A DNA stretch of 39,488 bases from JBBKWH01 sp041165345 (GCA_041165345.1 JBEANQ010000003.1:1-39488), one strand, 5' to 3'; positions 9,030-17,337 are shown, numbered from the stretch's first letter. Notes: a model not told the origin generated them from the letters alone. Numbers and translations are program-made.

Positions 9030-9674
9030 ATGGCCAATATGAACGCCTTCGTTGCAGACAGCCCGCTTTCTCTTGCCGTATTTCGCAAAACCCCCCGCGC
9101 CCATGCCGAACTGGCCAACCGTGAGCGACACCTCTCGAGTCGCCTGCGCCAACTGCTGTTGTTACTCGACAAAAATGACAGCGCCAGCGCCCGTTTGCGC
9201 GACTCATTAATGACCCCCGAAAACCTCGACGTTCTGCTGCGTTTAGAATTAATCGAACCGATTCAGACCAGTCCTGACGCGACCACGGTGATCCGCAGCA
9301 CCGAGATTCCTCCGTTTAGCCAACCGATGCCCGCTGAACCTGTCCCACACGTCATTGCCGAGCCTGAGCCGTTTGACAGCGTGGTGATCACGGTCGAATT
9401 ACCCGTCGATGACACCCCGCAGCATGATCCGCTGATTGTACGGCCTGACATGATGTCGTTGGCCGACACCCAAGCCCTGATGATCGATAGCCTGCGCCAA
9501 AGCTGCGGTCTGTTGGCGGTGGGTTTAATGCGCGACATTGCCAGCGCCACCACAGATGACCATTTGCGCCGCTGTCAGGCGCGCTGGAAAATGACCCTTT
9601 TAGACAGCCGCACGGATCGCGCTCAGATTGAGCAGTGGATTCAAACCGTCAGTCTGGCGTTATCGCTCGGCTAA
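9030..9674 (+). CDS. Conserved hypothetical protein (214 aa)
   Basis: Function unknown. No signal peptide or membrane helix is visible. The N-terminal 80 residues (FRKTPRAHAELANRERHLSSR, then RLRQLLLLLDKND and a Leu-rich segment) resemble, from memory, a small winged-helix-like module found at the N-terminus of uncharacterised proteins and some response regulators in Beta- and Gammaproteobacteria (usual pattern: FRKTPKG, then R..LP.R.R.LL.LIDG). Residues about 80-145 are a Pro/Glu/Asp-rich acidic linker. The last 70 residues, from LADTQALMIDSLRQS, look helical. A start at ATG 9039 (MNAF...) is also possible. It stands alone between the mraY hairpin and rlmA. Coding potential is convincing; function is not inferred. 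Confidence 0.75.
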   Translation: MANMNAFVADSPLSLAVFRKTPRAHAELANRERHLSSRLRQLLLLLDKNDSASARLRDSLMTPENLDVLLRLELIEPIQTSPDATTVIRSTEIPPFSQPMPAEPVPHVIAEPEPFDSVVITVELPVDDTPQHDPLIVRPDMMSLADTQALMIDSLRQSCGLLAVGLMRDIASATTDDHLRRCQARWKMTLLDSRTDRAQIEQWIQTVSLALSLG

Positions 9675-9740
9675 GCGCCGCCACCGCACCGGTATTTGTT
9701 ATGATGCGGCCTTGTTTGGCGGTGTGGGTGGGATGTGCTG

Positions 9741-10541
9741 ATGTTTGATGTAATCTGTCCGGTGTGCAAAGCACCGCTCTCGGTTGGCGCAAAACTGTGG
9801 CAATGCCCCCAACAACACAGCTTTGATGTGGCGCGTGATGGCTACATCAATCTGTTGCCGGTTCAGCACAAAAAAAGCTTAAGCCCTGGAGACACCGCCG
9901 ACGCTGTGGCTGCCCGTCGGGCGTTTTTGGCGGCAGGGCATTATCAGCCATTGCGTGACCACGTCGTGAGCCTATTGGCCGATGTCGCAGCGCAGCAACT
10001 GCTCGACTTGGGCTGTGGAGAGGGTTACTACACCCACGCCATGCGCAGTGTTGTGCCGCATGTGTTGGGGTTAGACATTGCCAAACCGGCCATTCAAACC
10101 GCGGCCAAACGTGACAAAACCGTGCAATGGGTGGTGGGAAGTGGCGCACAGTTGCCACTGGCCGATGCCTCTGTGGATGTGGTCAGTAGCTTGTTTAGCC
10201 CGCTCCCTGTGGCCGAAATGCAACGGGTATTGCGTGTCGGTGGACATGTATTGGTCGCCACCCCCGCACCTGAGCATCTGTGGTCGATCCGTGAAGCCCT
10301 GTTTGGTGATGTACGCGCGCATGAACCCGACAAATTTTTAACCCATTTAGCGCCTGCGTTTGCGCTGGTGTCGCAGACCGAGATTCGTGTTGCGCTACAC
10401 CTGCCGCAAACCGACTTGCGCCATGTCATCGCCATGACGCCCTACGCATGGAAAGCCCGCGCCGACCGCCGTGCCCTGCTTGAAGCCCATGAACAGTTTG
10501 AAACTGAAGCCGTATTCCGTGTTTTGTTGTTGAAAAAATAA
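9741..10541 (+). CDS. rlmA: 23S rRNA (guanine-745-N1)-methyltransferase RlmA
   Basis: Methylates N1 of G745 (E. coli numbering) in 23S rRNA helix 35. At 266 aa it matches the family (about 269). An N-terminal zinc-binding knuckle is formed by Cys6, Cys9, Cys22 and His26 (ICPVCKAPL then QCPQQHSFD). The typical RlmA segment ARDGYINLLPVQHKKS follows, with the SAM-binding motif DLGCGEGYY (89-97). The C-terminal part TPYAWKARADRRALLEA matches the family. A GTG at 9735 is in frame, but ATG 9741 places GGTGGGA about 8 bp upstream and starts directly with the zinc-finger region. RlmA-type methylation can influence sensitivity to some ribosome-targeting antibiotics (family knowledge). Confidence 0.93.
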   Translation: MFDVICPVCKAPLSVGAKLWQCPQQHSFDVARDGYINLLPVQHKKSLSPGDTADAVAARRAFLAAGHYQPLRDHVVSLLADVAAQQLLDLGCGEGYYTHAMRSVVPHVLGLDIAKPAIQTAAKRDKTVQWVVGSGAQLPLADASVDVVSSLFSPLPVAEMQRVLRVGGHVLVATPAPEHLWSIREALFGDVRAHEPDKFLTHLAPAFALVSQTEIRVALHLPQTDLRHVIAMTPYAWKARADRRALLEAHEQFETEAVFRVLLLKK

Positions 10542-10652
10542 CCTATTGTTGCGCACAATAGTCACTGGCACTTCACTTGAGGGTGGCGTGCTAATGAATC
10601 ATGACGCGTTGTGAAAACGCTGAACACACCATCACATAACCAGCAGAGTCCG

Positions 10653-11000
10653 ATGATGAAAAAACCAGTCAAATCTTTCGTGTTATCCAGCCTGTTATCC
10701 GTGTTGCTGTGCAACACCGCTGCTGCATATCGTCAATGTCCAGCAGAAGCCTATGTTAAATCTGAAAATTCTGGTTATGCGACCACCATGGCATTTGCCA
10801 ATAGCTCTACCCATACCAGCATGATTTATTGGTTGGACTATAGTGGCGCTCGTGTCTTGTACAGCACCCTTGAACCCAAGATGACGTTCAAAATCACCAC
10901 TTACCTGAACCATCCTTGGGTCGTGACCGACGCAGAAGACAATTGTGTTGCGGTTTATTTTCCAGATAGTAAAAAACGAACCATTTGGATTAAGCGCTAA
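10653..11000 (+). CDS. Secreted VHL-beta-domain-like protein
   Basis: Predicted exported protein of 115 aa. From ATG 10653 there is a clear signal peptide (MMKKPVKSFVLSSLLSVLL, cleavage likely after CNTAAA), leaving a mature domain of about 90 residues. This domain resembles the beta domain of the von Hippel-Lindau protein (human VHL about 63-154). It has an FANSS strand, IYWLDYSG (human VWLNFDG), LYSTLEP (human PYPTLPP), TTYLNHPWVVTDAE (human HSYRGHLWLFRDAG) and VAVYFP (human ELFVP). Human hydroxyproline-pocket positions W88, Y98, S111, Y112, H115 and W117 correspond to W, Y, T, Y, H and W. Two Cys (in RQCPAE and EDNCVAV) could form a disulfide. The GTG at 10611 is rejected because it would bury the signal peptide. 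The biological role of bacterial VHL-like domains is unknown to me. Confidence 0.8.
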   Translation: MMKKPVKSFVLSSLLSVLLCNTAAAYRQCPAEAYVKSENSGYATTMAFANSSTHTSMIYWLDYSGARVLYSTLEPKMTFKITTYLNHPWVVTDAEDNCVAVYFPDSKKRTIWIKR

Positions 11001-11022
11001 CGGGGTTGGTGTTGAGCGCTCT

Positions 11023-11049
11023 ATCAGAGGCTGTTAAACAGCCTCTGAT
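11023..11049. terminator. Strong stem-loop between convergent genes
   Basis: A perfect 12-bp inverted repeat (ATCAGAGGCTGT, 11023-11034; ACAGCCTCTGAT, 11038-11049) with a 3-base loop TAA. It lies between the plus-strand VHL-like gene and the minus-strand pepA-holC operon, so it probably ends transcription from both sides. Neither side has a long T run, but the stem is very stable. Confidence 0.7.
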
Positions 11050-11065
11050 TGGTGGCTGTTTGGCA

Positions 11066-11455
11066 TTACACCATCGTTGCATCGTCGTTTAAATCGACCT
11101 CAGCCACCGGTGTGGTTTCGCCCGCATGTTCGGCCAACACCTGCTGCATTTCTTGATACAACCATTCACGCAGTTGCTGACGGATCGGCTCTAATGCCTG
11201 TTCAATCAGGTCATCGGCTTCACGCAAAAAGCGTTTTTTAAGTGCCAAATCAATTGCTGATGCTGCACGTGGGGCGCTGGTGCTGGGCATCACCACAGGG
11301 GGACGGGCATTTTCTTCTGCCTGCCATTCGGCAAACACCGTGTTGGGTTCAAGCAGACGGCATATGCCGTTTAGCTCGTCATAAATGCGTTGTCGCACCA
11401 CGTCGGGTGCGGCCAGCCATCGAGCCGGAAAATCCCGCCCAAGTTCCAAGGCCAT
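11066..11455 (-). CDS. Conserved hypothetical protein, last gene of the pepA-holC operon
   Basis: Unknown function, 129 aa, soluble. It begins MALELGRDFPARWLAAP, then DVVRQRIYDELNGICRLLEPN. The second half is a long charged helix (ALKKRFLREADDLIEQALEPI and onward), probably coiled coil, ending in an acidic tail. From memory the N-terminal pattern (LxRDFPxRWLxLP) occurs in uncharacterised Moraxellaceae proteins encoded next to holC. A TTG two codons earlier is in frame, but AGGAT at the right distance favours ATG 11455. It starts 19 bp after the holC stop. In E. coli and pseudomonads valS usually follows holC; here this gene takes that place. A replication-related or structural partner role is only a guess. 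Confidence 0.7.
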   Translation of the reverse strand: MALELGRDFPARWLAAPDVVRQRIYDELNGICRLLEPNTVFAEWQAEENARPPVVMPSTSAPRAASAIDLALKKRFLREADDLIEQALEPIRQQLREWLYQEMQQVLAEHAGETTPVAEVDLNDDATMV

Positions 11456-11474
11456 GGTCAATCATCCTGTTTAA

Positions 11475-11900
11475 TCAAGCAGAAACCGTGTGGGTTTCAG
11501 GGGCAACGCCCTGTTGCCGATACGCCCGAAAGCGCGTCCGTCCGGTGGTACGGGCTGCGTCATCAGGGCCAATAATTTCTAACACGCGGGTCAACGTTTG
11601 CGCGATGACAGCGTCGTCAGCAAGGTTTAAGCAGCAGCCCGCAAAGTCAGGGGGCACGGCCAAGCCTAGTTGCACAGGCGCGTGCGTGGCGTTGGCGGTA
11701 CCGTCATGAATGGCGTGCGGGACAAAGCTGTCGGCCTCAAAAGACCACAGCAGTTGGTCAAAGGCGGCGATGGCATCAGCCGTCGCCAAACGCACAAACA
11801 GTGGGGTTTGTGCGCCAATCGCCACGCGGCGGCACAGGCGACAGGCCAAGGTCTCGACCGACAATTGGCCTTCTATCACATAAAAACTCACCTGTGCCAT
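11475..11900 (-). CDS. holC: DNA polymerase III chi subunit HolC
   Basis: Clamp-loader accessory subunit that links DNA polymerase III to SSB on the lagging strand. At 141 aa it matches E. coli chi (147). Family features are VSFYVIEG at the start, CRLCRRVAIGAQTPLFVRLA, LLWSFEADSFVPHA (E. coli has LWARPAESFVPH) and the C-terminal RTRFRAYRQQGVAPET block that contributes to the chi-psi/SSB surface. It follows pepA by about 6 bp on the same strand, the standard pepA-holC arrangement. No good Shine-Dalgarno is visible, so translation may depend on coupling to pepA. Confidence 0.92.
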   Translation of the reverse strand: MAQVSFYVIEGQLSVETLACRLCRRVAIGAQTPLFVRLATADAIAAFDQLLWSFEADSFVPHAIHDGTANATHAPVQLGLAVPPDFAGCCLNLADDAVIAQTLTRVLEIIGPDDAARTTGRTRFRAYRQQGVAPETHTVSA

Positions 11901-11906
11901 AGGGGG

Positions 11907-13373
11907 TTAGTCGGTCACGCGGGCGCGCAAAAATTGCATTAACAGCGGAACAGGACGGCCAGTCGAGCCTTTGTTTGCGCCAGACAAAAATGATGTTCCG
12001 GCAATGTCCAAATGTGCCCAGCGGTACTCTTTGGTGAAACGTGCCAAGAAGCAGGCCGCAGTGGTTGCACCGGCATATGGCCCCCCGTTGCCAATGTTAC
12101 CAATGTCGGCAAATGGGGAGTCGAGCAGTTCTTGGTAGTCATCCAAAACGGGCATCCGCCAGACGCGGTCATGACTGGTGTGGCCTGCGCTGATCAGTTC
12201 TTGGGCTAAGGCGTCATCTGGACTAAACAAGCCCGACAGCACTTTGCCCAACGCCACAATACAAGCCCCCGTTAAGGTAGCAATGTCGACCACCACCTCA
12301 GGGTTAAAGCGTTTGATGTAGGTGAGCGTGTCACACAGCACCAAGCGGCCTTCGGCGTCGGTATTGAGAATTTCGACGGTTTGGCCGCTCATCGAGGTGA
12401 CAATGTCACCTGGCCGAGTGGCTCGACCAGAGGGCATGTTTTCGGCGCAGGCCATGGCACCCACCACATTGATGGGCAGTTTGGCAACGCACAAGGCTTG
12501 CATCACACCCAAGACTGAGGCTGCACCACACATATCAAACTTCATTTCGTCCATGCCAGCGGGCGGTTTCATCGAGATGCCACCCGTGTCAAAGGTGACG
12601 CCTTTACCCACCAAGACCACGGGTTTGCTGTGATCGCTTTTGCCGGTGTATTCAAGGGTGACCAATCGACCGCCCCGTTCTGAGCCAGTCGAGACCGCCA
12701 AAAAGGTATGCATGCCCAATCCACGCATGGCGTCTTCGTCAAGGACGGTGACGGTGAGTTGGTCGGGGTATTTTTGACCTAAAGCAATCGCTTGATCGGC
12801 CATGTATTCGGGATAGCAAATGTTGGCCGGTTGATTGCCGACGTTGCGCGCCAGTGACTGCCCCCGATGCACCGCTTGTGCAAAGGCCAGTCGGCTGCTG
12901 AGTTGGTCTGCGCGTTGACTAAAAAAGCTCATACCCGACAGTTTGCTGTCCGACTTTTTGCTTTTATAGGCATCAAAGCGGTAGCCCGCATTGGACAGCG
13001 CCAACGCAAATACTTCAAAGGCACTGTCTGGCAGGGCATCAATGGCGATGACGGCATGGCTGGCACGATTGACCAGTGCTTTATGTACACTGGTGGCGAG
13101 GGTTTGTGCTTGGCCGCCCGTAAGGTCTGCAAGATTGCCTGCACCGACGAGCAGGGCTTGTTCAAACCCTGCATATTGCAATTGGTAAATGGGCAAGGTT
13201 TCGCCCAGCTTACCGGTAAACCCTGCGCGCTCAATATGCACATTGATGTGTTGCTGGAGTTCGGCGGATAGGTCGGGGTGGGTGGCCGTTAATGTGGTGC
13301 TATCCACCATAAAGACCAAGATATCTTGTGGATTGCCCGATGAGGACAGTTCGCGTTGTAACGTGATTTTCAT
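11907..13373 (-). CDS. pepA: Cytosol (leucyl) aminopeptidase PepA, M17 family
   Basis: Two-metal aminopeptidase that removes N-terminal residues from peptides; in E. coli the hexamer is also a DNA-binding regulator (XerCD accessory factor, carAB repressor). From ATG 13373 it is 488 aa (E. coli, 503). Metal and catalytic residues are present: GKGVTFDTGG (Lys257, Asp262), SMKP (Lys269), Asp280, and the M17 signature NTDAEGRL (337-344, with Asp339, Glu341, Arg343). The frame continues 51 codons upstream (to 13526), but that stretch is unlike PepA and runs into the lptF start, so ATG 13373 (MKITLQREL) is chosen. Divergent from lptF, as in many gammaproteobacteria. Confidence 0.96.
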   Translation of the reverse strand: MKITLQRELSSSGNPQDILVFMVDSTTLTATHPDLSAELQQHINVHIERAGFTGKLGETLPIYQLQYAGFEQALLVGAGNLADLTGGQAQTLATSVHKALVNRASHAVIAIDALPDSAFEVFALALSNAGYRFDAYKSKKSDSKLSGMSFFSQRADQLSSRLAFAQAVHRGQSLARNVGNQPANICYPEYMADQAIALGQKYPDQLTVTVLDEDAMRGLGMHTFLAVSTGSERGGRLVTLEYTGKSDHSKPVVLVGKGVTFDTGGISMKPPAGMDEMKFDMCGAASVLGVMQALCVAKLPINVVGAMACAENMPSGRATRPGDIVTSMSGQTVEILNTDAEGRLVLCDTLTYIKRFNPEVVVDIATLTGACIVALGKVLSGLFSPDDALAQELISAGHTSHDRVWRMPVLDDYQELLDSPFADIGNIGNGGPYAGATTAACFLARFTKEYRWAHLDIAGTSFLSGANKGSTGRPVPLLMQFLRARVTD

Positions 13374-13518
13374 GAGCAAAGAACCAATCAATAAGAAGTC
13401 GCGTGCCTGCATTAAAGCATTGTGGCTCGACGCTGAACAGTCTGTCAGAGCAAGCACTGTGCAAGCCTGCGCAATCGGGTAAACTGTTGCCCTGCTGGGT
13501 TGTCTTGGACTGTCTCTT

Positions 13519-14619
13519 TTGATCATACGCCGCTATCTGATTCGTCAAGTTGCCAGCACCACGCTGGTGGTGACGGCGTTGCTGACGCTGATCATGATTG
13601 GTGGCCGGCTGATTAAGTATTTTGGCGCGGCGGCTGAAGGCCGTTTAGATGTGGGCGTGTTGCTCACGTTGGTGGCGTATCGCTTGCCCGATTTGTTGGT
13701 GTTGATTTTACCACTCAGCTTTTTTATTGGCTTGATGCTGGTGTTTGGTCGCTTGTATGTCGATCACGAGATGGCGGTGTTAAACGGTAGCGGTGTGAGT
13801 CGGGATCGTTTGGGGTTAATGCTGTGGCCGTTGGTGTTGCTGTTGGTGGTGATCGAAGCTCTGTTCACGATCACTGTGGGACCGTGGGGGAATCGGTCGT
13901 CCGATCAGTTAACCGCCTCACAGGCGTTGCGTGCCGGTTTTGATTTGGTCAAACCCGGTGAGTTTGTATCAAGTGGCGCATACACGTTATATGCAGGATC
14001 ATTGTCTGAAGACCGCCGTGAACTCAAAGATATCTTTATCTATCAACAAGCCCGTGAACCTAAAGATAAAGACCGTTTAATTATTGCCGAGCGTGCCAGT
14101 CGAGTGATTGATCCCACGGAGCGTGCCAGTATTGTTGATTTGGTCAATGGTCGGCAGTATCAGTTGACGGCAGGTGGCGCAGAATATAACCACGCTGAAT
14201 TTGCCTATTACCGGCTTCGCATTGAACATGATGTGGAAGCCCCCGATAGCAATTTACGTCTCGAAGCATTGCCGTTTTATCGACTACTTGAACGCACCAA
14301 AGAAGCTCCCATTCGTAGTGAGCTGGGTTGGCGGCTCTCGATGCCATTGTCCATGCTGTTGGCAGTGTTATTGGCTTTACCCTTATCACAAGTCAGTCCT
14401 CGTCAAGGTCGATATTTACGCTTGATTCCAGCCGTGGTGTTGTTTTCAACGGTGGTGGTCTCTCTTATGGCGATTAAGACAAGAGTCAGTAAAGATCAGA
14501 TGTCGATGTTGGGTTTTGTGTTTGTTCTGTTGGGGTATCTCATCTTAGGTCTAGTGATGGCTCGTCGACATCGTCTGTCTCCACATGCTGCAAAGCGTAT
14601 TAAGGACGCTCAACCATGA
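13519..14619 (+). CDS. lptF: LPS export ABC transporter permease LptF
   Basis: Inner-membrane permease of the LptB2FG complex that extracts lipopolysaccharide for transport to the outer membrane. At 366 aa it matches the family. Topology fits: membrane helices near 10-32, 55-80 and 98-118, a periplasmic beta-jellyroll domain about 125-260, then three more helices. The start is TTG (13519), chosen because translation from there gives MIIRRYLIRQV, the conserved LptF N-terminus, and no ATG lies nearby. Motifs include LPDLLVLILPLSFFIGL and GSGVSRDRL (coupling-helix region). Its stop overlaps lptG by ATGA. Confidence 0.95.
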   Translation: MIIRRYLIRQVASTTLVVTALLTLIMIGGRLIKYFGAAAEGRLDVGVLLTLVAYRLPDLLVLILPLSFFIGLMLVFGRLYVDHEMAVLNGSGVSRDRLGLMLWPLVLLLVVIEALFTITVGPWGNRSSDQLTASQALRAGFDLVKPGEFVSSGAYTLYAGSLSEDRRELKDIFIYQQAREPKDKDRLIIAERASRVIDPTERASIVDLVNGRQYQLTAGGAEYNHAEFAYYRLRIEHDVEAPDSNLRLEALPFYRLLERTKEAPIRSELGWRLSMPLSMLLAVLLALPLSQVSPRQGRYLRLIPAVVLFSTVVVSLMAIKTRVSKDQMSMLGFVFVLLGYLILGLVMARRHRLSPHAAKRIKDAQP

Positions 14620-15677
14620 TCTTGAGCCGTCATGTGACGCTGACAACAGGTCTTGCCATGTTGGGTGCGCTATTGCTCCTGTTTATTGTCAAAGTGACGT
14701 TTGCTTATTTGGGACAGCTCAGCGAACTTACGCCAGATTATCAAGCACTAGATGCATTGCGATATGTATTGTGGGATGCCCCTGCTGAGTTTTATAACCT
14801 GTTGCCGATTGCTGCATTGATTGGTGCTGTGGTGGGGTTGGGCGCATTAGCATCCAATAGTGAATTAGTCGTTATGCGTGCAGCCGGCGTCAGTTTATGG
14901 CGAATTGTGGGCTGGGTGTTGCGTCCGGCTGTTTTGCTGATGTTGATCTCACTGGCGATGACAGAGTGGGTGATTCCATATACCAGTGAGCAAGCACAAC
15001 AGGTGCGTCATTCGGCCAAGGCGGTGGCTGCACTAGGTGAAGTGAGAGGATATTGGGTGCGTGACCATAATCGTTATGTGCGAGTCGATTATGCCAGTGC
15101 TGCTGGAGAGTTACGTGGGGTTCGAGCCATTACGTTGAATGACCAACATCGATTGGCGCAAACCTTGCTTGCCGATCAAGGGCAATATCAACACGGTCAA
15201 CACTGGAAATTATCAGGAGTGGCGCTCGCAAATGTGCAATCAGATGGCAGTATGATCGCCTCCACATTGCCACAGCAGACGTTGGCACTACCCTTACAGC
15301 CACGGTTTGTGCACTTGGTCACGCAATCGCCTGAAGACCTTGCCCCAAGTCAATTGTGGAGCTATATCGGTTATCTGCGAGCGCAAGGGTTTGTGCCCAA
15401 CAATTATCGCTTGGCATTGTGGCAAAAATTAGCTGCACCCGTGGCCTTGGCGGCGTTGGTCGTGATTGCATGCTCGTTTATCTTTGGTCCATTGCGGCAA
15501 CAATCGGTTGGTTTCAGACTGGTCATAGCGCTTTTTGTGGGCTTGGGTTTCCGCTACTTGCAAGATTTTTTGGGCTATGCCAGTCTGATTTACAGCGTGT
15601 CACCGGGTTGGTTTGTGGTTTTACCTATTGTTTTAATGTTGCTTGTTGGGGGAGCTGCCTTGCGTCGTATGCATTAG
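14616..15677 (+). CDS. lptG: LPS export ABC transporter permease LptG
   Basis: Partner permease of LptF in the LPS extraction complex. At 353 aa it has about six membrane helices around a central periplasmic domain (about 125-265). The conserved block EFYNLLPIAALIGAVVGL followed by LASNSELVVMRAAGVS is the region that contacts the LptB ATPase. The C-terminal half has FIFGPLRQQSVGFR, matching LptG. Translation is probably coupled to lptF through the ATGA overlap at 14616-14619. lptA, lptB and lptC are not in this window. Confidence 0.95.
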   Translation: MILSRHVTLTTGLAMLGALLLLFIVKVTFAYLGQLSELTPDYQALDALRYVLWDAPAEFYNLLPIAALIGAVVGLGALASNSELVVMRAAGVSLWRIVGWVLRPAVLLMLISLAMTEWVIPYTSEQAQQVRHSAKAVAALGEVRGYWVRDHNRYVRVDYASAAGELRGVRAITLNDQHRLAQTLLADQGQYQHGQHWKLSGVALANVQSDGSMIASTLPQQTLALPLQPRFVHLVTQSPEDLAPSQLWSYIGYLRAQGFVPNNYRLALWQKLAAPVALAALVVIACSFIFGPLRQQSVGFRLVIALFVGLGFRYLQDFLGYASLIYSVSPGWFVVLPIVLMLLVGGAALRRMH

Positions 15678-15755
15678 CATTGAGACAATAGGTAGCGGTA
15701 GGGTCTGTACGTTGTGTCAGACAAGACCACTTTACAATAGAAAAGGAAATGCCTT

Positions 15756-16475
15756 TTGCTGATCTGGACTTCTGCACATGTCACCGATGTGGGCACTCGA
15801 CGCAAGATTAACGAAGACTCTGTATTGGAAATGCCCAGTCAGGGGTTTTGGGTCGTTGCGGATGGCATGGGCGGTCATGCGGCAGGAGATTATGCCAGTC
15901 AATCGATCACCCGTTTGCTTGCAGAGCTACAAGTGCGCAATCGTCCAGTGGCCGATATTGTTGATGACATCGAAGATCGCTTAACTGAACTAAACCACAC
16001 CTTGCAAGACTATGCGCGTCAGCAGCAAGCTGCTGTGGTCGGCAGTACCGTGGTCATTTTACTGCTCACAACCGACGTGGGTGTGTGCATTTGGGTGGGT
16101 GACTCGCGTCTGTATCAGTTCCGCAACCACGAAGTCAAATGCATTAGCCGTGATCACTCCTTGGTACAAACCCTGATTGAGCGCGGCGAAATCAAACCCG
16201 AAGACGCCCGTAATCATCCCTCTCGCAACGTGATTACCCGTGCGGTAGGTGCGGATCGAACCGTGTTTAGTGAAATGCGCGTGTTTAAGCCCCAAGCAGG
16301 TGATGCCTATATTTTATGTTCTGACGGCCTATATGGCGAAGTCCACGAAATGGACATGCTCGACATTGTAAATGGCTTAAATCCTCGGGATGCCGCAGAA
16401 GCGCTGTTGTCCGTAGCGTTAACCGATGGTGCCGACGATAACGTCTCTTTGGTGGTGGTGAAAATCCGTGAATAA
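15756..16475 (+). CDS. PP2C-type serine/threonine protein phosphatase
   Basis: Metal-dependent phosphatase (PPM family) that removes phosphate from Ser/Thr in proteins. At 239 aa it is a single catalytic domain. Motifs in order are DVGTRRKINEDS (Arg and the Glu/Asp near 20-21), VVADGMGGHAAG (metal Asp36-Gly37), VGSTVVILLL, WVGDSRLYQFR, SRDHSLVQ, NVITRAVG, CSDGLYGEV and DGADDNVSLVVV (last metal Asp). The start is TTG 15756 with AAAAGGA 8 bp upstream; an ATG at 15749 is out of frame. No Ser/Thr kinase gene is adjacent and nothing here points to a type VI secretion locus, so its partner kinase is unknown. The small gene at 16468 overlaps its end. Confidence 0.92.
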   Translation: MLIWTSAHVTDVGTRRKINEDSVLEMPSQGFWVVADGMGGHAAGDYASQSITRLLAELQVRNRPVADIVDDIEDRLTELNHTLQDYARQQQAAVVGSTVVILLLTTDVGVCIWVGDSRLYQFRNHEVKCISRDHSLVQTLIERGEIKPEDARNHPSRNVITRAVGADRTVFSEMRVFKPQAGDAYILCSDGLYGEVHEMDMLDIVNGLNPRDAAEALLSVALTDGADDNVSLVVVKIRE

Positions 16476-16695
16476 ACCCGATGACGCCCACTTTGACCAA
16501 GCCAACGAGCGCCTAAAAGTGCTTTGCCAGCGTTGGTATGACGGTCAAATTGACCTGAAGCATTACCGTGATGAACGCCGCGAGATTATTGATTTTCTGT
16601 CCGGTCATATTCGACACGACGTTGACGACCAACCCGAGCTACAACCGTACGAAGCCCCTCGTCGCAAACGCTGGTGGTGGCCGCTGGGCAAATAA
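16468..16695 (+). CDS. Small hypothetical protein overlapping the PP2C gene
   Basis: 75-aa soluble protein of unknown function. GTG start at 16468, overlapping the phosphatase stop by 8 bp, so the two are probably co-translated. The N-terminal 50 residues look helical (FDQANERLKVLCQRWYDGQ, then HYRDERREIIDFL) and recall the short YDGxIxxxxYRxxRRxLI helix pairs found in many small bacterial proteins. The end is strongly basic and aromatic (RRKRWWWPLGK), perhaps membrane- or nucleic-acid-contacting. Given the overlap it may be a partner or substrate of the phosphatase (inference). Confidence 0.65.
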   Translation: MNKPDDAHFDQANERLKVLCQRWYDGQIDLKHYRDERREIIDFLSGHIRHDVDDQPELQPYEAPRRKRWWWPLGK

Positions 16696-16728
16696 CCCAA
16701 CAGCCGCTGTCTGACCATGCTGCTGCGT

Positions 16729-17337
16729 TTAACCGCGTTCTGCCATGGTGATGGTGTAGGTTTTGCCCTGTTTGAGCTTTTGGCAGTTGCCAAATACTTC
16801 TTTAAACGTGCGTTGCATAAACTCACGCAAACCATTGATGGTGACCACATAAAAACGCCCGCCGTCATTCATGGCGTTCCATGCATCTAGCAAATACAAA
16901 TAATGCTGTTCTTTGCTGGCCTTGGCGGGCAGATTGGACATCACCAAATCAAAGCGACGGGCGGGGTCTACATGCCGAAAACCGTTCGACAGTTGCACTT
17001 CGGCGTTGTTTAAGCCATTGTTTTTACAATTCAGCTTGGCGTACTCAATCGCCACAAAATCTTTGTCAATCAACAAATGTTGACCTTGTGGACACTCACG
17101 CGCTGCGGTCATGCCCAACACGCCATAGCCACAGCCCAAATCAATGGAGGAGTCTGCGGGGCGAAAGTCGATGTAGTCCAGCAGCATCAACGAGCCTTCA
17201 TCAAGCTTTTCGGGCGAGAACAAACCCCACGTTGAGGTAAACGCAAAGGGTTTGCCCAGCACAGGCTCTTCAAATTTGAGGTCTTGTCGCCAGCGGGTAT
17301 GTAGACTGTCGAGTTCGGCGCGGTTCATGGCATACAT
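16729..17337 (-). CDS. Class I SAM-dependent methyltransferase (RsmC/YbxB-like)
   Basis: 202-204 aa methyltransferase similar to the catalytic half of RsmC (16S rRNA m2G1207) and to stand-alone YbxB-type proteins. Features are FTSTWGLFSPEKLDEGS (the family's F.t..GvFs...lD.Gt), SAM motif I DLGCGYGVLG, acidic LLIDKDFVAIEYAKLN, and SNLPAK at the catalytic N-[PL]-P-x position (usual NPPxh, here Asn-Leu-Pro-Ala). It lacks the N-terminal non-catalytic domain of full RsmC. Starts at 17343 (GTG), 17337 (ATG) and 17328 (ATG) are all possible; none has a good ribosome binding site. Probably targets rRNA or another RNA. Its end converges on the 16468 gene. Confidence 0.8.
   Translation of the reverse strand: MYAMNRAELDSLHTRWRQDLKFEEPVLGKPFAFTSTWGLFSPEKLDEGSLMLLDYIDFRPADSSIDLGCGYGVLGMTAARECPQGQHLLIDKDFVAIEYAKLNCKNNGLNNAEVQLSNGFRHVDPARRFDLVMSNLPAKASKEQHYLYLLDAWNAMNDGGRFYVVTINGLREFMQRTFKEVFGNCQKLKQGKTYTITMAERG

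Noticed and set aside
13374..13526. N-terminal extension of PepA by 51 residues
   Set aside because: The extension has no family similarity and would overlap the lptF start; ATG 13373 gives the canonical N-terminus.
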